The notes: generated by a model not told the origin, from the sequence alone. 64,000 nucleotides of DNA from Marinobacter sp. BW6 (GCF_008107725.1 NZ_VIRN01000064.1:992001-1056000), one strand, 5' to 3'. Counted from the first letter of the stretch, positions 1-9,444 are shown. Numbers and translations: made by a program.

Positions 1-1406
1 CGGCTGACGCTCTGTTTTCTGAAGTCGCCTACCGCCTTGCGAGCCACGCGGGCTGCCTGCTCGTGGTCACAGACAGGTGCGATATAGGTGTTGCCACCGT
101 ATCGTTCCTTCTGCGCCGGCGTCATTAACCAGGGCGTGTGTATCATTTCGCTGGGCACGCCGGCCAGCTCGGGAATCCAGCGCCGAATGAACTCGCCATC
201 CGGGTCCAGTTTCTGGCTCTGCAACACCGGGTTGTAGATTCGCAGGGCGTTGATCCCGGTCAGGCCGGATTGCATCTGGGTCTGGGAGTAGTGAATGCCC
301 GGTTCGAAATCGGTAAACATCCGGGCAAGATGAAGGGCGGGATCGCGCCAGTGTAGCCATAGTTGATAGCTGGCAATTGCCATCAGCATGGCCCGCATCC
401 GGAAGTTGATCCAGCCCGAATGATTAAGCGCACGCATGCTGGCGTCCACCAGGGGCCAGCCGGTCTGACCTTCCTGCCAGCGTTGTAGCCTCTCGGAATC
501 ATTTGGGCCGGTTTTCAGCGCCTCCATTTCCCGGTGCATGGCCCGGAACTCCAGCTCCGGCTCGTCCTCCAGTTTCTGAATGAAGTGGCAGTGCCAGTGC
601 AACCGGGAACGGAAACTGGTCAGGCTTTTCTTTTTCCGGGGCAGGGTGTTGCGGTGATTGCCGGTCGTTTTCGCTTGCTGGTAGATCTCCCGGAGGCTGA
701 CGGTGCCGTAGGCAATATGCGGACTCAGGCGCGAGCAGGCCCTGACCGCGGTGTTCGGGCTGGAAATGTTGTACTGGTAGCCGACGCAGCGGCGATCCAG
801 GAAAGACGTGAGCAGCTTTTCGCCTCTCGCGCTGCCGCCGATCTGGCGGTCCGGGCACTCGTCAGATGCTCCGAAACCCTGACCTTTGTCGCCAGTGGAA
901 ACGGCCCGAAGCGTGTCCGATTTCGGGATTGCAGTCGGAGCCTCCAGCACTGGTTGCCGCATCAACTCTGTCCAGGCCCTGTCCCAGACATCCCGGTCGC
1001 TCAGGCGACGAACCACACCGAACTGGTTCCATTCCCGGAATTCCACCTGGTTCTCCGAGCACCAGCCAATCACCGCCTTGTCACGCTCGAAGGTCCAGTG
1101 TCCGCCGGTTTCCTGATGGCAGAATATTCGGCTGATACCCTGGTGGGATAGAAGCTGCTTAAGCGCATCAATCACCGACCCTCGCATTACCAGAAGCTGG
1201 CTACCGGCTTTCCGTAACTGTTGGTCCAGATCTTCCATAGAATCCCGGATAAACGCCCATTGTCGACCGCTGGTGTCTGGCAGCTGCCAGTACTCGTCTT
1301 CGATGACATACAACGGTATGACGGGCTCTCCCAGATTGGCTGCCGCCACCAGGGGAGCGTGATCCCGGATGCGCAGATCGCGCTTGAACCAGACCACGGT
1401 TGTCAT
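1..1406 (-). CDS. FAD-binding DNA photolyase (3' end cut by window edge)
   Basis: This is a cryptochrome/photolyase-family protein that repairs UV pyrimidine dimers with blue light and FAD. Translating the minus strand from the ATG at 1406 gives an uninterrupted frame of 468 codons that runs off the left edge. The N-terminus ([16 protein letters not shown]) is the classic photolyase antenna-domain start. Further on are [35 protein letters not shown] and [11 protein letters not shown], which belong to the FAD-binding catalytic domain. The family is usually about 470-510 residues, so only a short C-terminus is missing. Its ATG overlaps the stop of the DUF2256 gene upstream (ATGA), implying translational coupling. 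A second photolyase of a different class lies at 6257-7789. Substrate specificity (CPD or 6-4) cannot be read from this sequence. Confidence 0.9.
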   Translation of the reverse strand, partial: MTTVVWFKRDLRIRDHAPLVAAANLGEPVIPLYVIEDEYWQLPDTSGRQWAFIRDSMEDLDQQLRKAGSQLLVMRGSVIDALKQLLSHQGISRIFCHQETGGHWTFERDKAVIGWCSENQVEFREWNQFGVVRRLSDRDVWDRAWTELMRQPVLEAPTAIPKSDTLRAVSTGDKGQGFGASDECPDRQIGGSARGEKLLTSFLDRRCVGYQYNISSPNTAVRACSRLSPHIAYGTVSLREIYQQAKTTGNHRNTLPRKKKSLTSFRSRLHWHCHFIQKLEDEPELEFRAMHREMEALKTGPNDSERLQRWQEGQTGWPLVDASMRALNHSGWINFRMRAMLMAIASYQLWLHWRDPALHLARMFTDFEPGIHYSQTQMQSGLTGINALRIYNPVLQSQKLDPDGEFIRRWIPELAGVPSEMIHTPWLMTPAQKERYGGNTYIAPVCDHEQAARVARKAVGDFRKQSVS

Positions 1407-1549
1407 ACCGGTGCGGTCCTCTCGCGCCGGCAACGTTCGCTGCAGTAGCGGACATTTTCCCAGTCTTTCGCCCATTTTTTGCGCCAGGCGAACGGCCGCT
1501 GGCAGATCGGGCAGGTTTTCTCCGGGAGATTGAGTTTTTTATGGGGCAC
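1403..1549 (-). CDS. DUF2256 small zinc-ribbon-like protein, 48 aa
   Basis: A 48-residue protein starting at GTG 1549, reading [16 protein letters not shown] and then [11 protein letters not shown] and [11 protein letters not shown]. Two Cys pairs (CPIC and the later C-x3-C) suggest a small zinc-binding fold, and the FAWRKKW block identifies the DUF2256 family. The stop overlaps the start of the photolyase by four bases. DUF2256 genes commonly sit beside photolyase/cryptochrome genes, but I know of no biochemical function. The gene is easily missed because it is short and uses GTG. An accessory role in photolyase maturation or DNA repair is inference from gene neighbourhood only. Confidence 0.85.
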   Translation of the reverse strand: MPHKKLNLPEKTCPICQRPFAWRKKWAKDWENVRYCSERCRRERTAPV

Positions 1550-1634
1550 CAGGGTCTTCCAGTCGAACTTTAGGGCATTCTACGTCAGCGTTGCAGGGCA
1601 GGATCAACCCTGGGGTTGGCGTCAGGAAAGGGCG

Positions 1635-2231
1635 TCATGGGCTGGATTCCTGCGCCAATTGAGCCAGATCTTCACTGATCTGCTCGGGCGACAGGCCTGG
1701 GCGCAGAAGCAGTCGGGCGTTGCCATCGCGATCGAACACATAAACGGCGCTGCTGTGGGAGACGTTATAGTTGCCGCTGGCATCGGGCTCGTCGTAACCG
1801 AAGGTGGTGCGATAGCGTTTGGTGAGTTGTCGAAGCGTGGGTTCTTCTGCGGTCAGGCCAACGATGCGCTCGCCAAAGAAATTCACGTAACTGGCCAGGC
1901 GTTCCGGGGTATCCCTGCGCGGGTCAACGCTGACAAAGAGGGTTGTCACATCGTCCTGGTACTCTTCGGGCAGTTGGTGAATCGACCGGCTAAGATCAGT
2001 CAGCGTGGTTGGACAAACATCCGGGCAGGAGGTGAAGCCGAAATACAGCAAGCGAATGGTGCCTTCTGAGTCAGCGGGTGTAACGGTATTCCCATTGGTG
2101 CCCTTGAGCTGGAACTCAAGCTCGGGCATCAGGCCTGAGATGTCCTTGCCGTGCCAGCTTTCATCATTCCCGGCACAGCCGGCGAGCATCAGGGCAACGA
2201 AAACAGAGCACAGTGGCAGCAATCTGGTCAT
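1635..2231 (-). CDS. SCO1/SenC-family copper chaperone lipoprotein
   Basis: A 198-residue lipoprotein with a lipobox (LAGC, Cys19) and a thioredoxin-like SCO domain. The copper/redox motif C-P-D-V-C (Cys69, Cys73) and the conserved distal His159 (NVSHSSAVYVF) are all present. SCO proteins deliver copper to, or reduce the Cys ligands of, the CuA centre of cytochrome c oxidase. The ATG overlaps the stop of the CtaG-like gene upstream by four bases, so the two are co-translated, which fits a joint role in terminal oxidase assembly. Given the nearby nos genes, help with CuA of N2O reductase is conceivable, but the CtaG neighbour points to oxidase assembly. Confidence 0.93.
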   Translation of the reverse strand: MTRLLPLCSVFVALMLAGCAGNDESWHGKDISGLMPELEFQLKGTNGNTVTPADSEGTIRLLYFGFTSCPDVCPTTLTDLSRSIHQLPEEYQDDVTTLFVSVDPRRDTPERLASYVNFFGERIVGLTAEEPTLRQLTKRYRTTFGYDEPDASGNYNVSHSSAVYVFDRDGNARLLLRPGLSPEQISEDLAQLAQESSP

Positions 2232-3067
2232 GCGCTTCCTCCCGCCAGAGAGCGACGTTTAGAAAATTTGCCATCTTCATGCATGGCCCGGCGGAGCACG
2301 ATCAATATGCCGATAATGCTCATCATGGCAGGCGGGATCCAGGTCAGTAGTCCGCCCAGCAACTGATCGGTTTCCGGAGGCATGGGCCAGGCCCGGCCAC
2401 ACACTTCGTAGACGTCATACACCATGCCCCGGGAAAACACGATCCAGGCACCGAGAATCATCTGGGGAATCGCTACCAGCGCCAGCAGGAGTATGCGCTT
2501 GCCATAACCCAGGGCATTGGTAAGTGCCGGAGAACGGGGGTCGAAGATCAACCACCAGAACAGGAGACCATCCAGCAACATGCTCCAGTTCATGATCCAG
2601 TAAAGCTGCCGGCTGAGCATGGCGTCGAAATGGATGGGCGGCCAGAGCCAGAAATAGATCAGCCCCACGAACAGAACCGAAGCGATAACCGGCTGCTGCA
2701 GCAGCCGGTAAATCCAGCCCAGCGGCTGCAGCCAGTAGCGTACCGACGGTGAGATCTTCTGGTGCCAGAACCGCATCACGGGCAGAGGATTAGACAGCGC
2801 GATCAGAATCGGCCCCAGGTGGTGAAGAATCAGGTGTTGTCCCCGATGGACGAAGAACATGTACTGGGAGTAATAGTCGAATCGGGTCTGCATCACCGCA
2901 TAGCAGAGCATGACGCCGAGCGTGAACGTGACGATCCGGCCCGACCCCGGCCGGTCCTGCTCCGGCATCTTCAGTAGCGCGACACCGTAAAACCCGAGCA
3001 CCAGCACAAAACTGAGGATGGTCAGCGGTGAAAAATCATAGGGCAGCAGGTAGCTTGAAACTGGCAT
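2228..3067 (-). CDS. CtaG-type (caa3) cytochrome c oxidase assembly membrane protein
   Basis: A 279-residue polytopic membrane protein of the caa3_CtaG family, with about seven hydrophobic segments. Family hallmarks are HRGQHLILHHLGPIL near residue 75-90, FWLWPPIHFDAML, and WWLIFDPRSP. It is not the periplasmic Cox11-type CtaG. Members are needed for assembly of copper-containing oxidases in Bacillus and relatives. It is followed directly by a SCO copper chaperone with a 4-base overlap. The start at 3067 leaves a short periplasmic or cytoplasmic lead before the first membrane segment. Confidence 0.88.
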   Translation of the reverse strand: MPVSSYLLPYDFSPLTILSFVLVLGFYGVALLKMPEQDRPGSGRIVTFTLGVMLCYAVMQTRFDYYSQYMFFVHRGQHLILHHLGPILIALSNPLPVMRFWHQKISPSVRYWLQPLGWIYRLLQQPVIASVLFVGLIYFWLWPPIHFDAMLSRQLYWIMNWSMLLDGLLFWWLIFDPRSPALTNALGYGKRILLLALVAIPQMILGAWIVFSRGMVYDVYEVCGRAWPMPPETDQLLGGLLTWIPPAMMSIIGILIVLRRAMHEDGKFSKRRSLAGGSA

Positions 3068-3192
3068 GGATCAGACTCGATGCGTGCACGCATTGGAAAC
3101 CGGGTTTATCTTTCTTATCAGTACCGCCGAGTTTTGCCGGCCCGGCGATGGATTTCAAGGCCGGCTTCAGAAACTTCTGATGGAGACGGGGC

Positions 3193-4881
3193 ATGGCCCG
3201 ATTCTGTGATTCCATTTCAGCGCCGTCAGTGCTGATCTTTGACTGGCACGGCACCCTGGTAGACACCCACGATGCCATGTTCAGTGCCATGGAGGACATG
3301 CTACCGCAGTTGGAGGACCTGGGGCTGGTGGACCGGCTGCTGCCGGAGGATAAATGCCGCACGGCGGACGACGCACGCCTGGTGCGCTACATTCGCATTT
3401 TTCGGCGCCTGCATCCGCGGATTCTTGCGGAGCGCCGGGTGTCGAGGACCGACATTTTCAATGCCATCTTCGGCGATGACAAAGAGGCCAAACTGATCGC
3501 CCACAAGGCCTATAACGAGGCCTATCGACGATACTTCGGGAAGGTAAAGCCGTTCCAGCCCGGCGCCTACGAATACCTCTCAGCGCTTAAAGCCATGGGG
3601 ATCCGGCTGGCGGTATCCACCAACCGGAACCGGGAGTTTCTGGACCGGGAACTACAAACGGTGGATGAGGGCCGATGGCGGAACCTGTTTGATGCCACGG
3701 TGTGTGCCGATGACGTAACCGAGTACAAACCGGACCCGGAGGTGATCCTCAAGGCGCTTGAGAAGCTTGATCTGCCAGCGGATGAAAGAGCCTGGTACGT
3801 AGGTGACAGCTACGTAGACATGCTCACCGCCAACAAGGCCGGCGTGTCTGGCGTGTTCTACAACGGGGCCTGTTGGGAATCCGGCCGAATAGACAGCTGG
3901 TTCTCTCATCGGGACGCGCCTGCGGCCATTCTGGACAGCTTTGAAGACCTGTTGGATCTGCTGGCCCTGCTTGAGCGGAACCAGCCGGAAGCCTTTGAGC
4001 AGGCGCCTGCGGAAGTGCGTCCGCGGCCCTTCCCGCCGCCCCAGCGCCCTGAACCACGCATTGAGCCGGACTGGCACCCGGCGGTGGTCAAGCTCATCCG
4101 CCCGGCAGTCATCCTGTTCGACTGGCACGCCACCCTGGTAGATACCCTCGACGCCATGTACCACGCGGTGGATGACATGCTACCGGATTTCCACAAGCTG
4201 AATTTGATGGATCGCATGGTGGCACCGGAAGACAGCAAGACACCGGAAGATGTGAAGCTGGTTGCCTATGTCCGGGAATTTGCAAAGCTGCATCCAAAGG
4301 TGAAGGCAGACCGGAAGATCTCCCGAACCGACATTTTCGAGGTGCTGTTCGGCGAAGACCAGGAGGCCAAACAGATCGCCCACCAGGCGTTCAATCACCA
4401 TTATCGAAAACACTACGGTACCGTGAAGGCCTTTGAGCCGAAGGTCCGGGAGGTTTTGGAAGGGGTAAGGCGCCTGGGCATTCAGGTGGGTGTGATTACC
4501 AACAGGGACCGTGAGTTTTTCGAGCATGAATTGGCGGCGGTCGAAGACACCGGCTGGACCCATCTTTTCGATGTCGACGTTTGCGGCGACGACACGCCCC
4601 TTCGCAAACCTCATCCGGATCAGTTGCTGCTGGCGGTTCAGAAGCTGGATTATCCGCCGGACCCGAGTGTCTGGTACGTGGGCGACAGCACGACAGACGT
4701 GATTGCGGCCAAACGAGCGGGCCTGACCTCGGTATTTTTCAACGGGGCCCAGTGGGACCTGCCCTGGCTGAACAAGATTTTCCCCGGCACCCACAAGCAC
4801 CCGGACAAGCCGGATGTGGTGGTTAATGATTTCTCGGAATTCTGGGCCCTTGTGTTGGCCTGTGAAGTCGGGCCGCCATAA
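3193..4881 (+). CDS. Tandem-duplicated HAD-superfamily protein with His at motif I +2
   Basis: A 562-residue protein made of two homologous HAD halves (about residues 1-275 and 298-562) joined by a Pro/Arg/Glu-rich linker (RPRPFPPPQRPEPRIEP). Each half has motif I (FDWHGTLVDT, Asp17; FDWHATLVDT, Asp310), a motif II Ser/Thr (VSTNRN, VITNRD), the motif III Lys (KPDP, KPHP) and motif IV acids (YVGDS..D). Unusually, both halves carry His (19 and 312) at the position two after the nucleophilic Asp, where HAD phosphatases need Asp as general acid. Phosphonatases have DWAGT there, so the chemistry may not be simple phosphate hydrolysis. The substrate is unknown. The gene is convergent with the sensor-like gene at 4884 and divergent from ctaG. 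Confidence 0.82.
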   Translation: MARFCDSISAPSVLIFDWHGTLVDTHDAMFSAMEDMLPQLEDLGLVDRLLPEDKCRTADDARLVRYIRIFRRLHPRILAERRVSRTDIFNAIFGDDKEAKLIAHKAYNEAYRRYFGKVKPFQPGAYEYLSALKAMGIRLAVSTNRNREFLDRELQTVDEGRWRNLFDATVCADDVTEYKPDPEVILKALEKLDLPADERAWYVGDSYVDMLTANKAGVSGVFYNGACWESGRIDSWFSHRDAPAAILDSFEDLLDLLALLERNQPEAFEQAPAEVRPRPFPPPQRPEPRIEPDWHPAVVKLIRPAVILFDWHATLVDTLDAMYHAVDDMLPDFHKLNLMDRMVAPEDSKTPEDVKLVAYVREFAKLHPKVKADRKISRTDIFEVLFGEDQEAKQIAHQAFNHHYRKHYGTVKAFEPKVREVLEGVRRLGIQVGVITNRDREFFEHELAAVEDTGWTHLFDVDVCGDDTPLRKPHPDQLLLAVQKLDYPPDPSVWYVGDSTTDVIAAKRAGLTSVFFNGAQWDLPWLNKIFPGTHKHPDKPDVVVNDFSEFWALVLACEVGPP

Positions 4882-4883
4882 GG

Positions 4884-6128
4884 TCAGGGGTGTTCGAGGG
4901 CGCGTAATGCGTCTTCGGCATCCAGCCCCAACGTGAGGACGCCGAGAGGAGCGCCATCGGAAATCGGGCTGACCGGAGCGCTTACGGTGACCTGAAATCG
5001 GGATGTGGAGGCGTCGTAGCGGATTGGTGAAATATACAGCGCCTCCATTCCCTCGAGACCTTGGCGGGTGGCGTCCAGAACTTTCTGAAACTTGGCTTCA
5101 TCTCCTTGCCAGTAATCGGTTGTAAGTTGGCTCATCGCCGCCAGGGTACCCATGCTATTCATGATCATGGCCTCCGTAACGAGACCGCCTTGCGCCACTT
5201 TCCAGCCATGCAAGGTTCGCGAACCCGGCAGATCAAGAATCCGGTCGGCCAGTTGCGTGGAGGCAAGCGGTGCCATAGCCTGCCACATGCTGTCCTGAGT
5301 CATCACGTCTGTGAAGCTTTCCTGTCTGGGACCCGAAGCGATAATCTGTGGGATGTCCAGAGCGCTGCTGACCTCGCTGATCAGGCTTTCCGAGAGAGTC
5401 CGGATACGACGTTCTTCCTCGTCCGACAGGGCGAGGTGACCGGCCATGCAACTGTTCAGCCTGCGATTGAAGGTGTCAAGAAACTCCGGATAGCTGGAAG
5501 CAAAGGATTCGCTCAGATAAAGGTAAAGCGGCGCGTAGCGAACGAAATGTCGCTCCATAACCATGCCAGGCTTTCCGTTATCCTGGCGCAGGCCGTTCAT
5601 GACACGTTCATCCATTAGAGCCGCATCAATACGCTCACGCTTCAGAAGGGCGAGAAGTTGCGAGGCCGAGGTAACGCTGAGAAAAATCGAATAGTTATTG
5701 GCTTCCAGCCAGGCTTCTTCATTGCTGCCATCAACAACCCCGATCCTCAGGTTATCGGTGACGAGTTGGTCGCCTCTGGTAAAAAAGTACCACTTCTCCA
5801 GTGCCACCGGGTCACTGCGTTTTGCTATGTTGTCCAGCTCTGCAGAGGGATCAATGGCAAAATAGCCATCGATCATGTTGCGTTTCAGCGAGTGCATGGC
5901 GCGATTCTGGGGCGTAATCCGGATGCGTGTTGCCCAGCCAGCGCGGTTCGCGGCACAAACTACCGTGTCTGCGGTTTCGCCGGAAATTTGATTGACTCCA
6001 CCCTTACCCTGGCTTGCCACCTGATAGGGTGGGCTTTCGAAGGTGTATAGGTTCAGTGTCGGAGGCTGGGCCTGACACACGGTTGAAGCCAGTATCAGTG
6101 TCAGACTCAGAGCGAGTCGAAGGTTCAT
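4884..6128 (-). CDS. Periplasmic solute-binding-like protein with C-terminal Cache/PDC-like region
   Basis: A 414-residue secreted protein. A Sec signal peptide ends near residue 20 (ASTVCQAQPPT). Residues 25-240 resemble a type 3 solute-binding fold (LNLYTFESPPYQ, GGVNQISGETADTVVCAANRAG, IDGYFAIDPSAE, LRIGVVDGSNEEAWL). Residues 265-414 resemble a PDC/Cache sensor fold (ILDLPGSRTLHGWKVAQGGLVTEAMIMNSMG, ending PLGVLTLGLDAEDALR). There is no membrane anchor and no kinase, GGDEF or methyl-accepting domain, so the sensory part appears to be a free periplasmic protein. No transporter genes flank it. A role in presenting a small ligand to a membrane sensor is inference. Confidence 0.6.
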   Translation of the reverse strand: MNLRLALSLTLILASTVCQAQPPTLNLYTFESPPYQVASQGKGGVNQISGETADTVVCAANRAGWATRIRITPQNRAMHSLKRNMIDGYFAIDPSAELDNIAKRSDPVALEKWYFFTRGDQLVTDNLRIGVVDGSNEEAWLEANNYSIFLSVTSASQLLALLKRERIDAALMDERVMNGLRQDNGKPGMVMERHFVRYAPLYLYLSESFASSYPEFLDTFNRRLNSCMAGHLALSDEEERRIRTLSESLISEVSSALDIPQIIASGPRQESFTDVMTQDSMWQAMAPLASTQLADRILDLPGSRTLHGWKVAQGGLVTEAMIMNSMGTLAAMSQLTTDYWQGDEAKFQKVLDATRQGLEGMEALYISPIRYDASTSRFQVTVSAPVSPISDGAPLGVLTLGLDAEDALRALEHP

Positions 6129-6256
6129 GGCAAGGGCCGGGTCCGTGGTGTTAACAATCCTTAGGTCAGGCTAGCACCAATGTGGGTCTTTTGCTGCACA
6201 ACGTTAGTGCCCATGCCTTTGATTACTCTTTCCAGAGCCCTTCTGTGGAGATTCGT

Positions 6257-7789
6257 CTAGAGCTGCTCCAGGTTCGCCAGCAGATGCTCGGCGCGCCGGA
6301 GCAGCGCTTCCCGCCGCTCCGGCTTCTGCTTGTCCCAGTTCCGGTACATCATGCCCATACGCGGGTTTTTGGCAAAGTCGTCCCGATGGCGATCGATGAA
6401 ATGCCAGTACAGGGCGTTGAACGGGCAGGCGTCCTCTTCGGTGGCCTTGTTCACCTTGTAATGGCAGTTGGCGCAGTGGTCCGACATGCGCTGGATGTAC
6501 TTGCCGCTGGCGGCGTAGGGCTTTGAGCCCAGGTAGCCGCCATCGGCGTGCATCACCATGCCCAGAACGTTGGGCAGTTCCACCCAGTCATAGGCATCTG
6601 CGTACACCGCCAGGTACCAGTCGCAGATTTCCTCAGGCTTGATGCCGGCCAGCAGCGCGAAGTTGCCAGTAACCATCAAACGCTGGATGTGGTGGGCGTA
6701 GGCATTGCGGTGGGTGGCATCAATGGCCTTGTGCATGCAGCGCATTTTGGTGTCGCCGGTCCAGTAGAACCAGGGCAGGGCGCGGGTGTTGCCCAGACGG
6801 TTTTCTTTGGCATATCCCGGCATGTTCATCCAGTAAATGCCCCGCACGAATTCGCGCCAGCCCAGAATCTGCCGGATGAATCCCTCTACTGCGTTGATTG
6901 GTGCCCGGCCCGAATACCACGCTTGGGCCGCCGCCTCGCAAACCGCCACCGGATCCAGAAGCCCGGAATTGATATAGGGCGACAGGATGGAATGAAACAG
7001 CCAGTCCTCGGTGTCGGAAATCGCGTCCTGATAATCGCCGAAGCAGGGCAGGGCATAATCGATGAAGTGCTCGAGCGCTCCCTGCGCGTCCTCGGCGGTA
7101 ACGGCAAAATGAAAGTCGTCGGTGGTGCCGAAGTGATCGCTGAAATGCTCATCCACCAGGGCGATCACATCCCGGGTAATACCATCCGGCTCTATCCGGA
7201 ATGGCGCAGGTGCCGGCGGCTTGCCGGTCCACTTCTTCCGGTTGTCTGCGTCAAAGTTCCACTGCCCGCCCTCCGGTTCGCCCTCGACGGTCATCAGCAA
7301 ACCGGTCTTGCGCCGCATCTCACGGTAGAAAAACTCCATCCGCAACTGTTTGCGGCCCTTAGCCCAGTCTGCAAATTCCTGTTTGGTGGCAATGAACCGT
7401 GAATCCGGCCGGATTTCCACCGGCACCCCAAGGCGTTCATGCCAGCCACAGATCTGCTCATGCAGCCGCCATTCGCCGCACTCTGTGGTGATCACTCTCT
7501 CGGCATTGATCCGCTTAACCTGCTCTCCAACCACTGCCTCGAGGCTCTGATGCTCGTTGTCCGGGTGATAGGCCTGGTAATGAACCTGCCAACCATCGCT
7601 CTCCAGTTGCCGGGCAAAGTGACGCATGGCGCTGAACAGCAGCACGATCTTCTTCTTGTGGTGATTGGTGTAGCTGGCTTCCTCATGGACTTCGGCCATC
7701 ACCACCAGATCCCGGTTGCGGTCGGCGTCTTCGAGGGCGCTGATGTCTCTCGTTAGTTGATCGCCGAGGATCAGAATCAGGTTAGCCAT
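6257..7789 (-). CDS. Fe-S bacterial cryptochrome/(6-4) photolyase family protein
   Basis: A 510-residue protein of the photolyase-related family (COG3046, FeS-BCP). The start ANLILILGDQLTRDIS and the blocks WREFVRGIYWMNMP, GNFALLAGIKPEEICDWYLAVY and WVELPNVLGMVMHADGG are typical. Near the C-terminus CANCHYKVNK and DACPFNALYWHF, with the earlier EICDWY cysteine, supply the four Cys of a [4Fe-4S] cluster. The studied members (PhrB of Agrobacterium, CryB of Rhodobacter) bind FAD and a ribolumazine, and PhrB repairs (6-4) photoproducts. Its presence with the photolyase at the left edge would give the cell two distinct light-driven repair activities. It appears monocistronic. Confidence 0.92.
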   Translation of the reverse strand: MANLILILGDQLTRDISALEDADRNRDLVVMAEVHEEASYTNHHKKKIVLLFSAMRHFARQLESDGWQVHYQAYHPDNEHQSLEAVVGEQVKRINAERVITTECGEWRLHEQICGWHERLGVPVEIRPDSRFIATKQEFADWAKGRKQLRMEFFYREMRRKTGLLMTVEGEPEGGQWNFDADNRKKWTGKPPAPAPFRIEPDGITRDVIALVDEHFSDHFGTTDDFHFAVTAEDAQGALEHFIDYALPCFGDYQDAISDTEDWLFHSILSPYINSGLLDPVAVCEAAAQAWYSGRAPINAVEGFIRQILGWREFVRGIYWMNMPGYAKENRLGNTRALPWFYWTGDTKMRCMHKAIDATHRNAYAHHIQRLMVTGNFALLAGIKPEEICDWYLAVYADAYDWVELPNVLGMVMHADGGYLGSKPYAASGKYIQRMSDHCANCHYKVNKATEEDACPFNALYWHFIDRHRDDFAKNPRMGMMYRNWDKQKPERREALLRRAEHLLANLEQL

Positions 7790-7923
7790 GGTGAAGATTT
7801 CTCCAGTCGATCAGGTTGCAGGAGCAATGACATCAGCCAATGCCCACAAAGGGGTAAACCAAGTACGCCAAGAGCCCAAGGGTGGTTCAGTAACCGGACT
7901 GGTAAACTGAAACCATCAGTCAC

Positions 7924-7937
7924 CTGACCCGAATCAA
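7924..7937. promoter_or_regulatory. Candidate FNR/ANR box upstream of hemN
   Basis: CTGAC-CCGA-ATCAA has the 5-4-5 architecture of FNR-family sites (TTGAY-N4-RTCAA) and matches nine of the ten conserved positions. It lies about 80 bases before the hemN start. hemN is under ANR/FNR control in pseudomonads, which supports the reading. No transcript start is known here. Confidence 0.5.
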
Positions 7938-8009
7938 AAAGCCAGCCAAGGGATTGCCCTAAAATGCCGGCAAATCCTGGATGCCCCGTTTTATCCCAGA
8001 GCGCTTATT

Positions 8010-9428
8010 ATGACTTCCAACCCCGCACTCAAAGCCCAAGACTCAACACTGCCAGAGTTCATCTGGGATGACGCCCTGATCCGCCGCTACGACCTTAGCG
8101 GCCCGCGGTACACGTCCTATCCCACGGCTGTCGAGTTCAACCAGAACTACCCGATTGAAGACATGGTCAAAGCGGCGGCCCGCAGCAAGGCCAGTGGCCG
8201 GCCGCTGTCGCTGTACACCCACCTGCCGTTCTGCGCGCACCTTTGCTACTACTGCGCCTGCAACAAGGTGATCACCAAAAAGCGTGACAAGGCCATGCCT
8301 TACGTAGAGCGGGTGCTGAAAGAGGCGGCCATCCAGTCAAAACTGTTCGGGGCCGACCGACCGGTGACCCAGCTGCATTGGGGTGGCGGTACCCCCACGT
8401 TTTTACCAAAAGATGTGATGGAACACCTGATGGCGGGTTACGGGGAGCTGTTCAACCTGCAAACCGGTGAGGAGCGGGATTACAGTGTGGAGATTGACCC
8501 GCGGGAAGTGGATCAGGATACCCTGCCAACCCTTTGGAACCTCGGGTTTAACCGGATCAGTCTGGGGGTGCAGGATGTAAACCCGGAGGTGCAGAAAGCA
8601 GTCAACCGCATCCAGCCCCGGGCCATGACCGAAGCCGTGCTCAACGAGGCGCGGCGCATCGGCTTCCGGTCCATCAACCTGGACCTGATCTACGGCCTGC
8701 CGTACCAGACCCCGGAAAGCTTTGCTGAAACACTGGAAGCGGTGATCGATATGTCGCCGGACCGGCTCTCTGTGTTCAGCTATGCCCACCTGCCGGACCG
8801 TTTCTATCCGCAGACCCGGATTCAGGGCGACACCCTGCCCAGCCCGCAGCAAAAGCTGACCATCCTGCACAACACCATCAACCGCCTGCTTGACGCCGGT
8901 TACGAATACATTGGTATGGACCACTTCGCCAAGCCGGACGACAGCCTGGCGGTGGCGCAACGGGAAGGTCGTCTGCACCGGAATTTCCAGGGCTACACTA
9001 CCCACTCTGAGTGCGATCTTGTTTCCCTCGGGGTATCTGCGATTGGCCAGACCGACGATGCCTATTTCCAGAACAATCATGATCTGCCGTCCTGGGAAGC
9101 GGCTATTGACGCGGGCCAACTGGCCATCACCAAAGGCGTGAACCTCACTCGCGACGACCGCATTCGTCGCTGGGTGATTGGCCAACTAATCTGCCAGTTC
9201 CGGCTGGATCGTCAGCAGTTCGCAGCAGTCTGGAACGAAGATCTGGACCGTTATTTTGCCGATGAGTTCAGCCGTCTGAAGTCCATGATTCAGGATGAGT
9301 TGATTGCTGACGATGGCAATACCCTTCAGGTTCAGCCCGCAGGACGGCTGCTTATCCGGGCCATCTGCCAGATCTTTGACCTGTATCGCAAAGAAGGCGC
9401 CAGCCAGCGGTTCTCCCGGATTATCTGA
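8010..9428 (+). CDS. hemN: Oxygen-independent coproporphyrinogen III oxidase
   Basis: A 472-residue radical-SAM enzyme that oxidatively decarboxylates coproporphyrinogen III to protoporphyrinogen IX without O2, allowing heme synthesis during anaerobic respiration. The SAM/[4Fe-4S] motif C75-x3-C79-x2-C82, with a fourth conserved Cys84, lies in HLPFCAHLCYYCACNK. GGGTPTFL and the late block YGMDHFAKPDD-like (IGMDHFAKPDD) fit true HemN rather than HemW. Length matches the family. The candidate FNR/ANR box at 7924-7937 fits anaerobic induction. It is followed by two hairpins at 9445-9522. Confidence 0.95.
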   Translation: MTSNPALKAQDSTLPEFIWDDALIRRYDLSGPRYTSYPTAVEFNQNYPIEDMVKAAARSKASGRPLSLYTHLPFCAHLCYYCACNKVITKKRDKAMPYVERVLKEAAIQSKLFGADRPVTQLHWGGGTPTFLPKDVMEHLMAGYGELFNLQTGEERDYSVEIDPREVDQDTLPTLWNLGFNRISLGVQDVNPEVQKAVNRIQPRAMTEAVLNEARRIGFRSINLDLIYGLPYQTPESFAETLEAVIDMSPDRLSVFSYAHLPDRFYPQTRIQGDTLPSPQQKLTILHNTINRLLDAGYEYIGMDHFAKPDDSLAVAQREGRLHRNFQGYTTHSECDLVSLGVSAIGQTDDAYFQNNHDLPSWEAAIDAGQLAITKGVNLTRDDRIRRWVIGQLICQFRLDRQQFAAVWNEDLDRYFADEFSRLKSMIQDELIADDGNTLQVQPAGRLLIRAICQIFDLYRKEGASQRFSRII

Positions 9429-9444
9429 CAGTAGTTGCGAAGTC

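Noticed and set aside
6182-6526. Plus-strand ORFs over the Fe-S photolyase gene (6182-7402)
   Set aside because: They overlap the well-supported minus-strand photolyase and have no family motifs or ribosome sites.
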